Assembly: GCA_016763955.1 (NCBI GenBank)
Contig: JAESSU010000309.1
Span: 1 to 6,467, forward strand
DNA from: Phycisphaeraceae bacterium
GTDB taxonomy: Bacteria > Planctomycetota > Phycisphaerae > Phycisphaerales > Phycisphaeraceae
Direction of reading: 5' to 3'
DNA length: 6,467 nt
The translations under genes were made by a program, and so were the position numbers. Shown here one piece after another: positions 1 through 6,289 of this stretch. Within the stretch, counting starts at the first letter, position 1. Each line of letters begins with the position of its first letter. The notes beneath the pieces were generated by a model. That model did not search any database. It was given only the letters and a program-made list of their open reading frames with translations, and was not told where the DNA came from.

Positions 1-119
1 ATACACTGGACAAGGTGAGTTTGAAAATCGGTGTGGAAAACGAATACCAATCTCAAGTTGATCCGGGTTCCAAACGCAATGACTTTAGACTTTACAGCGC
101 ACTGGTTTTTAAGTTCTAA
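1..119 (+). CDS. C-terminal end of a DUF481-like outer-membrane beta-barrel protein (partial)
   Basis: An open frame entering from the left edge (codons in phase from base 3) encodes 38 residues and stops at TAA 117-119. The visible tail reads as alternating amphipathic strands, with LKIGVENEYQSQV, a short turn PGSKRND, then RLYSALVFKF at the very C terminus. A last strand ending in phenylalanine is the usual outer-membrane insertion signature of barrel proteins. The pattern of a strand, a G/K/D-rich hairpin and a final L-V-x-K-F is what I know from DUF481 (YdiY-like) proteins, which are predicted outer-membrane barrels of unclear function. The start and most of the protein lie outside the window. 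It converges on the minus-strand cluster and is separated from it by a terminator, so it is probably a separate unit. Another small barrel family is possible. Confidence 0.6.
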   Translation, partial: TLDKVSLKIGVENEYQSQVDPGSKRNDFRLYSALVFKF

Positions 120-185
120 TTTGATTGAGGCTCAAGCCCAAGAGCAAGCAATTTTGTAAGCTCTTTGTGATATTTGAAAAGAGAT

Positions 186-225
186 AAAAGCAGGATAGAA
201 ACGCGATGTTCCATCCTGCTTTTTT
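186..225. terminator. Rho-independent terminator, probably bidirectional
   Basis: The left arm 186-200 (AAAAGCAGGATAGAA) pairs with the right arm 209-223 (TTCCATCCTGCTTTT) over 14 of 15 positions, with a single A-C mismatch at 197/212 and an 8-nt loop. On the plus strand the stem runs into six T (220-225), which suits termination of the DUF481-like gene ending at 119. Read on the minus strand the stem is followed by TTTT and a T-rich stretch, and it lies 24 bp past the isomerase stop, so it can also end the minus-strand cluster. This is a typical arrangement between convergent genes. Confidence 0.85.
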
Positions 226-246
226 GAGGTTTTAATTTTGTGATTG

Positions 247-1521
247 TTAACGCGCCACGAAATTGCGGAAGTTATCTCGCAAGAGCAGGGCAGCATCGCG
301 TTTGATCATTTTGGGGGTGACCTTGTAATCGACATCAATGAGGTCGTTGTACTTCTCCACTAAGACGTTGGCGATGATTTTTCGGCTGTGATCCCACTTG
401 TATACAAGCTGATCTAAAATGCGTGCATCACTGTGTTGCGGGACAAAGCTCGTGCCTAATAGTTCGAATCGTTGCCGAGTCATTTCTTCAATGATGCTTG
501 GATTGTTGAGGAACCACCAACATCCAAACAGGAACAAGTTCCCAAATTTGCGAGCTGCAACACATAGTTCGTGTTGATTCTCACGGCTAAGCAAAGTCAC
601 CATGAATTTGTTGTTGGGGAACTCCTGACACAGATGTACCACACTAAGCACATCGGACTTACCCACCATGTCTCCAGCATCTTTTAGTGACGGATTAACC
701 TGCATACGCGAGCCAATCATCATCGCCCAAGGCAAGCCAAGATCAGCGCATAACGGCATGAGAATGTCACGGATAAAACGGTCGGCAGCTGGATTACTTG
801 GATTGGGAAATTGGAATTCCGGGGGCAGACTCATTGCCACATAAATGGCCTTCTGACGATCAATCCATTCCCCTAGAAAGCGACGGGTTTCGTTGATGGT
901 GTTGCCAGAAAAATCTTCATTGACCTCGTATCCCAACTGACGCATTGTGTTCACAGCAGAGGGCCAATTGCGCAACATCGGATCAATCCGAAGCACCGCT
1001 TCAAAACGGGGGTCATCACCAATCGACGGATTAGCTAACCATTTTTCACGTTCAACATCATCAAACACCGGGTTGGTCATCGTAATTGAATCGACGTTGG
1101 CAATCTCCATTACCTTATCGATGTACTTATCAGCTGTCTGCTGTGAAAACCATTTGCGGTAGTTCTTAAGCGACTTCTCATTGGGGTCCAATCCCAATTT
1201 ATGAAGCGTCGTAATCACGCCCCGGCAGCCTTCACTGATGGGCGTATTCTCAACGAATAAATGCTTCCAAATATGATCCGCCTGCTGCTGCTTGGTCATC
1301 TGCCAAAAAGTTTCGTAAGGTAACTTTGTCGCAGGCACCACACGGAAAACTTCAGCAACCAAATAGTGATAGGTGACCAATTCATCAATGCCCCAAAGTA
1401 GTAAGCCATCAGGCTCCGGTGATGAGCCAAAAGCAGGCGTGTAACAATGCGTATGCAGGTCGGTTACCGGCTGATCATTGATGATTTTGTGAACCGTTTT
1501 TTTGAGATTCGAGCGATCCAT
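247..1521 (-). CDS. Uronate isomerase, Bh0493-type (UxaC / COG1904 family, amidohydrolase superfamily)
   Basis: This cytoplasmic enzyme is predicted to convert D-glucuronate or D-galacturonate to the matching keto-acid (fructuronate or tagaturonate), the first step of hexuronate catabolism. Its 424 residues have no signal peptide. From memory, the whole length resembles Bacillus halodurans Bh0493 (about 427 aa), a divergent uronate isomerase, more than the roughly 470-aa E. coli UxaC. Landmarks are DLHTH at 21-25 (metal-binding H23 and H25), LLWGIDELVTYHY at 41-53, VLRIDP at 176-181, SRENQHEL at 312-319, FGCWWF at 332-337 and PQHSDAR at 361-367 (HSD 363-365, with the superfamily aspartate at 365). 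All catalytic landmarks I can place are intact. The ATG at 1519-1521 is supported by GGAG 8 nt upstream. It is the last gene of the minus-strand cluster, 109 bp after the phosphoesterase, with its own possible regulated promoter. The substrate (glucuronate, galacturonate or another uronate) is not decided by sequence. Confidence 0.88.
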   Translation of the reverse strand: MDRSNLKKTVHKIINDQPVTDLHTHCYTPAFGSSPEPDGLLLWGIDELVTYHYLVAEVFRVVPATKLPYETFWQMTKQQQADHIWKHLFVENTPISEGCRGVITTLHKLGLDPNEKSLKNYRKWFSQQTADKYIDKVMEIANVDSITMTNPVFDDVEREKWLANPSIGDDPRFEAVLRIDPMLRNWPSAVNTMRQLGYEVNEDFSGNTINETRRFLGEWIDRQKAIYVAMSLPPEFQFPNPSNPAADRFIRDILMPLCADLGLPWAMMIGSRMQVNPSLKDAGDMVGKSDVLSVVHLCQEFPNNKFMVTLLSRENQHELCVAARKFGNLFLFGCWWFLNNPSIIEEMTRQRFELLGTSFVPQHSDARILDQLVYKWDHSRKIIANVLVEKYNDLIDVDYKVTPKMIKRDAALLLRDNFRNFVAR

Positions 1522-1529
1522 AGTGATAA

Positions 1530-1533
1530 CTCC
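1530..1533 (-). promoter_or_regulatory. Shine-Dalgarno GGAG for the uronate isomerase
   Basis: On the minus strand GGAG is followed by an 8-nt spacer (TTATCACT) and then the ATG at 1521. Spacing and sequence are canonical and fix the isomerase start. Confidence 0.75.
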
Positions 1534-1557
1534 ATATTCTTAAATCTGATGAATGAC

Positions 1558-1591
1558 CCGGTATTGTACCGGTACGAACGTAAAATTGAAA
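1558..1591 (-). promoter_or_regulatory. Possible promoter with overlapping palindromic operator upstream of the uronate isomerase
   Basis: Two overlapping inverted repeats sit here. CCGGTATTGTACCGG (1558-1572) is a perfect 6-3-6 palindrome. GTACCGGTAC (1566-1575) is a perfect 10-bp palindrome and extends with one mismatch to TTGTACCGGTACGA (1564-1577). On the minus strand TACAAT (1563-1568) is a 5/6 match to a sigma-70 -10 element and lies inside the palindromes; 17 bp upstream is TTTCAA (1586-1591), a poor 3/6 match to the -35. Transcription would begin near 1556, giving a leader of about 35 nt. A repressor bound at the palindrome would cover the -10, which is the expected layout for sugar-acid control by a GntR- or LacI-type regulator. 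The palindromes are read directly; the promoter and the regulator are inference. Confidence 0.45.
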
Positions 1592-1630
1592 GGGTTCATT
1601 TTGGGGTTAAAGCAATCAGTTGCAGGGTTT

Positions 1631-2869
1631 TTATTTGGCGTTGGAATGGGTGAGTGTCATTTGATCCACCACGTCCCCGGTGTTACTAATCGCGCGGAAG
1701 TGTTGGCTTTGGGGGGTCAATGTGACTTGGATGAAATGGTTGACTTTTTGTGTTTTGGCGTACAGCGTATTTTGTAATGTTTGTCGCACATCTCGGATTT
1801 CGCCTCCCCATGCACCATCGCCTATGTACACGACACCAAAGCCGCTGGTCACGGGTTTTTTATTGATTAAGGGATGGGTTCGTTTGTAGCAGTGGTCGTG
1901 ATTTTCTAACACCACGGGAACCTTGTACTGTTCAAATAATGGGGACCAGTTTTCTCGGACAGCTTGACTTAGTTCGCCTTCAAATTCGCGGTGAGAGGGG
2001 TAGCCCGGGACGTGGTAGATTGCGTAGCGATAAGTTGGCGGGGTTTTTTGCAAAGTCTCTTTAAGCCAATTTGTCTGCTCGCCAGCGATGGGGGAGATGT
2101 GTTGTGTGTCGAGCATGATCAGTTGCAGGTAGTTGCCGAAGGTCATCGCGTTGTAAGTGGTGTCTGGGAAGTATGGGCCAAAGAGATTAAAGAAAAAGGG
2201 TGCCATCTCACGGGACTTATTAAAGCTCCCCTCGACTTCATGATTACCGATTGCCACGATCAGTGGGATTAGTGATTTGTCACTGCGGAGCATGTGTTTT
2301 CGCCAGTTGTTTAGGAACACAATCCACGCATCGACATTTACGCCATTGGCATAAGCAAGGTCGCCGCCAAGCACTGCAAAGAGGGGGTCACATTCTGCAG
2401 CCTGTTGGCTAACTTGCACAGCTGCGGGCCAATTTCCTGCATCTCCGCCTGCTACAAAGACGAGTTTGTCAGTTAGTTTTTTAGGTGCTGTGCGAAAGGT
2501 GTAAATAGGCCCTTCATAACCAAAACGCATGCGATACAAAGTGTCCGGCTCAAGGTTTGTTAATTCAACACGGTATCGCGTGAGTTTACTTTTTGGGAAG
2601 GGGGCTTGTTGGGCTTGGAGACTTTGCCAGTGTTGGGCATCGTCTGCTTGCCATCGCAGTCGGATGATTTCGGGCTCATGTTCCGGGGTATACAGCAGCC
2701 ATTGAATGACCATGCTCGTGGTGGGGTCTGCATACCATGTGGTAAACAAGGTTAAGTCCGGGCGTGTTAATTGTTTTTCGATGGCATCGCTTGCATACAT
2801 CGGCGTATGCATAACCCATAATACAAGCGTGGTTAGAATAATTTGAAACGTTACTTTGCGTGTGAACAT
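1631..2869 (-). CDS. Exported metallophosphoesterase with purple acid phosphatase-type N-terminal domain
   Basis: This 412-aa protein is a predicted periplasmic or surface hydrolase of phosphate esters. An N-terminal signal peptide (basic MFTRK, hydrophobic core about 8-20, cleavage near YAS at 25-27) is followed by a fibronectin-III-like domain at about 36-128 (TSMVIQW, YRVELTNLEPDTLYRMRFG), as in purple acid phosphatases. The calcineurin-like domain covers about 135-395. Its metal motifs are GGDAGN (D143), GGDLAYANG (D170, Y173), GNHE (N209, H210), YHVPGY (H286) and ENHDHCYKR (H324, H326). The tyrosine in the second motif and the two-domain order point to the PAP group, though the last motif has EN where GH-x-H proteins usually have SG. 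A C-terminal GVVYIGDGAWGG follows. The start has no good Shine-Dalgarno, but an in-frame stop lies just upstream and the signal peptide fits. It begins 38 bp after the sulfatase stop, so the two are probably co-transcribed. The physiological substrate is unknown. Confidence 0.85.
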   Translation of the reverse strand: MFTRKVTFQIILTTLVLWVMHTPMYASDAIEKQLTRPDLTLFTTWYADPTTSMVIQWLLYTPEHEPEIIRLRWQADDAQHWQSLQAQQAPFPKSKLTRYRVELTNLEPDTLYRMRFGYEGPIYTFRTAPKKLTDKLVFVAGGDAGNWPAAVQVSQQAAECDPLFAVLGGDLAYANGVNVDAWIVFLNNWRKHMLRSDKSLIPLIVAIGNHEVEGSFNKSREMAPFFFNLFGPYFPDTTYNAMTFGNYLQLIMLDTQHISPIAGEQTNWLKETLQKTPPTYRYAIYHVPGYPSHREFEGELSQAVRENWSPLFEQYKVPVVLENHDHCYKRTHPLINKKPVTSGFGVVYIGDGAWGGEIRDVRQTLQNTLYAKTQKVNHFIQVTLTPQSQHFRAISNTGDVVDQMTLTHSNAK

Positions 2870-2907
2870 TGCTACATATTACGACACGATACCTAGATGA
2901 TCCAAAA

Positions 2908-4287
2908 TCAAATCAGAATGGGGACATTTTTTAACGCATCATCGTATTGGTCCATCTGTGTTTGTAGGGCTTGGGCAAGGGATGTGAGGATCGGCAGGCT
3001 TTGTGGTTCTTTAGATAGATCGCGGATTTCCAAGGGGTCATTTTGGAGATCAAAAAGCTGGATTTTGTCACAGCCTTGCGATTCATCAATCTCGCTATTG
3101 GTTTGTGTGTAATAGCGAATAAGTTTGTAGCGGCCATCGCAGACACTGCGTTGCATCTCAAAGTAAAGACTAAATTGATGCGACCGTGAGGAGGGCTCAC
3201 CTTGCATCACAGGCACGAGACTGTTTGCAGTGACAGTCTCTGGACATTGCAATCCTAGCAGATCAATGAGTGTCGGATACAAATCGGGTGTCTGTGTTAA
3301 GGCGTGCGATTGCAAACCCTGTGGGACACCTGGGCCACGTAGAATCAAAGGCACTCTTACTGAGTGCTCATACATATTCTGCTTGCCCATAAGCCCGTGC
3401 TGACCGACTGCTAAACCATGATCAGCGGTGTAGACAATGAGGGTGTTCTCAAGCTCGCCACGTTTTTCCAAGGCATCAAGAATCAATCCCATGTGATGGT
3501 CTTGATGGGTGATGATGGCATAATAATCTGAAATATGCTGACGAATTTCTGCTTCATCACGCGGGAAGCTAGCAAGCTCTTCATCACGGATGCGATTGTG
3601 TCCTTGATCAAAAGGATGCTGCTGGAAATTTTCCGGAAGCGGCATCTGCGAAACAGGATACATATCTTGATACGCTTGGGGTGATTGACGCGGATCATGT
3701 GGTGAGGTGAATGCGACATTTAGATAAAAAGGTTTGTCGGCATCATGGTGATTTAAAAAATCTAACGCAGCATCGGTGAACAATTCCGTCGAGTGTTTGG
3801 GTGTGATGTGTGCTGCACTTTCATCGTACAAGCCAGTGGGATCATAGTCATAGGCATTGACTGCGTAGTGGTCACTCATGCCACCGAAAAAGATTTGCGC
3901 ACCATCACAAAAAGAGCGATTGAATGAGGTTTTATCATTGTGCCATTTTCCGATAAAGTGCGTGTGGTAACCTTGCTGGCGAAAGGTTTGTCCCAGTGTG
4001 ACACGGTCAGGATTGATGGTTCCAATGCTTGGGTGATAGCGGCAACGATAGTCTTTGTGCAGCGAAGCTTGGTAGACATTAGTGCCTGTGTGCAAAGCAG
4101 CTCGTGTGGGAATGCAGACGGCTGGACTGTAGCTTCCAGTGTGCCAATTACTTGTAAAAGTAGTCCCCTCGCGGATCAGGCGATCCATGTTTGGGGTCTT
4201 AACTGTTAGGTCTCCGTGGGCTGCAATGGCTTGGGAACGATGGTCATCTGCCATCATGATTAGAACATTGGGACGTTTGTTGGACAT
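2908..4287 (-). CDS. Type I (formylglycine) sulfatase, predicted cytoplasmic
   Basis: This 459-aa protein is predicted to hydrolyse sulfate esters, probably on sugars. It has the sulfatase/alkaline phosphatase fold: RPNVLIMMADDHR at the N terminus (metal ligands D14, D15), CIPTR at 58-62 fitting the C-x-P-x-R maturation motif in which C58 would become formylglycine, then GKWHND (K114, H116), SPHDPR (H197), YTADHG (D289, H290) and K302 in HGLMGKQ. The C-terminal subdomain contains CDGRYKLIRY and ELFDLxxDPxE-like LFDLQNDPLEIRDL. Length is normal and all core residues are present. No signal peptide is visible, and the frame closes at a TAA seven codons upstream, so a hidden leader is excluded; most glycan-degrading sulfatases of this kind are exported. 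The residue after C58 is isoleucine, where Ser, Thr or Ala is usual. It lies 97 bp after the LamG gene, with a promoter-like sequence in between. Activation needs a maturase (FGE or anSME) encoded elsewhere. The specific substrate class cannot be assigned by eye. Confidence 0.93.
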   Translation of the reverse strand: MSNKRPNVLIMMADDHRSQAIAAHGDLTVKTPNMDRLIREGTTFTSNWHTGSYSPAVCIPTRAALHTGTNVYQASLHKDYRCRYHPSIGTINPDRVTLGQTFRQQGYHTHFIGKWHNDKTSFNRSFCDGAQIFFGGMSDHYAVNAYDYDPTGLYDESAAHITPKHSTELFTDAALDFLNHHDADKPFYLNVAFTSPHDPRQSPQAYQDMYPVSQMPLPENFQQHPFDQGHNRIRDEELASFPRDEAEIRQHISDYYAIITHQDHHMGLILDALEKRGELENTLIVYTADHGLAVGQHGLMGKQNMYEHSVRVPLILRGPGVPQGLQSHALTQTPDLYPTLIDLLGLQCPETVTANSLVPVMQGEPSSRSHQFSLYFEMQRSVCDGRYKLIRYYTQTNSEIDESQGCDKIQLFDLQNDPLEIRDLSKEPQSLPILTSLAQALQTQMDQYDDALKNVPILI

Positions 4288-4316
4288 AATCGCTACTTTT
4301 GAAAATTAGTTAATTT

Positions 4317-4344
4317 ATCGTAGTTGGCATCACCGATTTGTCAA
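4317..4344 (-). promoter_or_regulatory. Candidate sigma-70 promoter for the sulfatase gene
   Basis: On the minus strand a perfect TTGACA -35 (4339-4344) is followed after 16 bp by TACGAT (4317-4322), which keeps the four most conserved -10 bases. A second option is GATAAA at 19 bp spacing. Initiation near 4310 would give a leader of about 22 nt that lacks a strong Shine-Dalgarno before the ATG at 4287. It would let the sulfatase and the genes after it be made independently of the LamG gene. Confidence 0.5.
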
Positions 4345-4384
4345 TAGTTTATGTCGTTTTAAGTGTATCTAAAACCGCTTGGTG

Positions 4385-6274
4385 TTAGTTGGACTCGATG
4401 TTGTTTAGTGGAAAGATGATGTCGTTGTTTCTGTTGGATTGTTCAGGTTGGTTGCAATGTAATCGCACTTGAAATTCTGTGGCATTGAGCATGCTAATCA
4501 TGGGGTAGCGGATGATCACATGACCGAGTGTGTTACCTGAAGCGGGGAGTTGTTTGATGTGTTCATTGCGAATTAGGTAGCCATCCGCATAGACTTCGAC
4601 GGTCAGATCATCAGCAGGCACGGTGCCTAGGTTCATCACAGGAATCACTAGCTCATCTTTTTGAGAATTGTATGTGACCCATTGCCGGTGCAGTGCGGGA
4701 TCAGCTTGAGCAGACTTGGGTTTTTCTGATGCTTGGGTTTGTACCCATTCTATGACGGTTTGGCCTGCGGGGAGGGTGATGCGGTGTTCTGATCCGCGGT
4801 GCACATCAGGCCATTGTGTGAGTAAGGCAATACTGTCGGCCATGTCATCGTCATTGGCATCGGGGCCGATCACGACTTGGTATTGACCGGCTGATAAGGA
4901 CCACGGGCGCATGGTTATGACTCGCGGTTGGTTGTTGAAATTAAAGAATGTGACATGCAGGCTTTTTTCAGAGACACGGTTGACGCGAGTGACAATGTCA
5001 TTGCCCATGTTTTTCCAAGTGACCGTGAGTTGTTTAGGATCAGGGAGCATGCGTTTGGTGAACTTGCCGTAACAACTGATGATGCCCAGCGTGCTAAGCA
5101 GTTGTGTTTCGTCTGCTTGTGCGTTGGTTAATGCAGCATTAAGAAACCGTCGATCACCTTCTTGTTCAAAGGCCGCGAGCAGGTTTAGCGTGACATCAAT
5201 GTTAAATCGTTCACCGTTTTGGAGATTGCGTAGGGTTTGCATTGCCCTGTCTAGGTTTGCTTTTGGAAGTAGTGTCGGTGGGGTTGATGGGTTTGATGTT
5301 TCACTTGTGTACCACTGCCACAGACTTGTGAGGCTGCGAATTTCACTGGAGATCGTCGAATCATTTTTGTAAAGAACGTCATGGCCTTTGGCTAACCGTA
5401 AAGGTTGTCCAGGCTCAAATGCGACTGGATTTAAGACTCCGGTGAGCTGTTGGGTTTGAATTTGTAATTGACGTAAGGCTTGGGCCCATTGGGGTATTTT
5501 GCCTGTGTAGGGGACAAAAGTTAGATGGGTCTGGGCCGATTGGGAGGGTGTGAATTGACGTGGGGCAGGAAATGTTTCTGCAAGGATTGACGCGGGAATG
5601 AGTCTGCCTTGTTGTAATGCATCGATTTGTGAAACGTCCAATGGATGGTCGAATATCCATAATTCATCAATGCCGTTTTGTGTGTTTAGTTTTAGTGTCT
5701 TGGGGGTTCGAGTGTCTGTGTATCGGAACGCGCCCCATTGATGTGATGCAAGTTTGCCATTGATGTAGAAGCGGATTCCTTTTTGTTGATCCCATACCAA
5801 TGTCAGGTGAACCCATTGGTTTTTTTTTAGCAAGTGTGTGTCTGCTTCGCGTCCAATGGCTTTGCTTGAAGGTAATGTGATCCAAGGGCGCAGCCATGTG
5901 CCAGCTTTGCCGATTTGGATGAGGCATTGGCCGTCAGCTGCGCGTATTTGCATCAGTGGTTTTTCACTGTCAGATATTTTTGTAAAAAAGGAGATGGTTC
6001 CCTGTTTGGGATTGATGTTGCCTTGTAGTTGGACATTTAGTTGTGGTGCGACACAGCTATTGCCCAAGGCTCCGCTGGTGATCTGTGCTTGGTGATTGAC
6101 TAGGGGTGTTTGCCCTTTCCAATAGCCTGCTAGCGATGCGTTGTCGAAGGATAGATACAACAGCGCGCGAGCGGTTTCAAATTCTCGAATTTGATAGCCA
6201 GCGTTAACAGTTAGGGTCGTTAGCAGCAGGGCTAAGACGAAGCACGATCTCTGAGTCCACTTTGATTGCATCAT
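4385..6274 (-). CDS. Secreted LamG-domain protein with C-terminal CARDB-like domain, function unknown
   Basis: With the ATG at 6274 the product has 629 residues. I prefer this to the ATG at 6289 (634 aa) because GGAG lies 9 nt upstream of 6274, while nothing resembling a ribosome binding site precedes 6289. Numbering below is for the 629-aa form. Residues 1-25 are a signal peptide ending VNA|G. About 35-223 is a Laminin-G/concanavalin-A-like sandwich (RALLYLSF, GTISFFTK, WVHLTLVWD, GIRFYINGKL, IDELWIFDHPLD). About 250-430 is unassigned and partly helical. About 430-515 looks like an all-beta module (LHVTFFNF, LSAGQYQVVIGPDAND, ITLPAGQTVIEWV), including an acidic D-A-N-D-D-D stretch. About 530-625 resembles a CARDB/Ig-like repeat (VIPVMNLGTVPADDLTVEVYADG, closing SNRNNDI). 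No glycosidase or lyase active site is recognisable, so a glycan-binding or adhesion role is only inferred. It is the first gene of the cluster in this window. Confidence 0.75.
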   Translation of the reverse strand: MMQSKWTQRSCFVLALLLTTLTVNAGYQIREFETARALLYLSFDNASLAGYWKGQTPLVNHQAQITSGALGNSCVAPQLNVQLQGNINPKQGTISFFTKISDSEKPLMQIRAADGQCLIQIGKAGTWLRPWITLPSSKAIGREADTHLLKKNQWVHLTLVWDQQKGIRFYINGKLASHQWGAFRYTDTRTPKTLKLNTQNGIDELWIFDHPLDVSQIDALQQGRLIPASILAETFPAPRQFTPSQSAQTHLTFVPYTGKIPQWAQALRQLQIQTQQLTGVLNPVAFEPGQPLRLAKGHDVLYKNDSTISSEIRSLTSLWQWYTSETSNPSTPPTLLPKANLDRAMQTLRNLQNGERFNIDVTLNLLAAFEQEGDRRFLNAALTNAQADETQLLSTLGIISCYGKFTKRMLPDPKQLTVTWKNMGNDIVTRVNRVSEKSLHVTFFNFNNQPRVITMRPWSLSAGQYQVVIGPDANDDDMADSIALLTQWPDVHRGSEHRITLPAGQTVIEWVQTQASEKPKSAQADPALHRQWVTYNSQKDELVIPVMNLGTVPADDLTVEVYADGYLIRNEHIKQLPASGNTLGHVIIRYPMISMLNATEFQVRLHCNQPEQSNRNNDIIFPLNNIESN

Positions 6275-6283
6275 GTTCACAAA

Positions 6284-6287
6284 CTCC
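6284..6287 (-). promoter_or_regulatory. Shine-Dalgarno GGAG deciding the LamG gene start
   Basis: GGAG on the minus strand sits 9 nt before the ATG at 6272-6274 and 12 nt before a second in-frame ATG at 6269-6271. The farther upstream ATG (6287-6289) overlaps this GGAG and is itself preceded by CCTCACCTCA, which is not a ribosome binding site. The shorter start also gives a conventional 25-residue signal peptide. Confidence 0.65.
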
Positions 6288-6289
6288 AA

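Noticed and set aside
1592..1630. Terminator after the phosphoesterase gene
   Set aside because: The minus-strand sequence after the stop contains CCC and T-rich runs but no self-complementary stem of useful length.
1447..1777. Plus-strand reading frames over the gap between isomerase and phosphoesterase
   Set aside because: They overlap well-supported minus-strand genes at both ends, have no recognisable domain or ribosome binding site, and cover the palindromic regulatory region.
4356..4375. GTTTTA/TAAAAC hairpin after the LamG gene as a terminator
   Set aside because: The stem is 6 bp and almost only A-T, and no T-run follows on the minus strand, so it would not terminate. It is kept only as a possible regulator site.
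5415..5927. Alternative-frame reading frames inside the LamG gene, on both strands
   Set aside because: Compositions are atypical (rich in His, Thr, Pro and Arg), no domain is seen, and the host gene has a continuous, domain-bearing frame.
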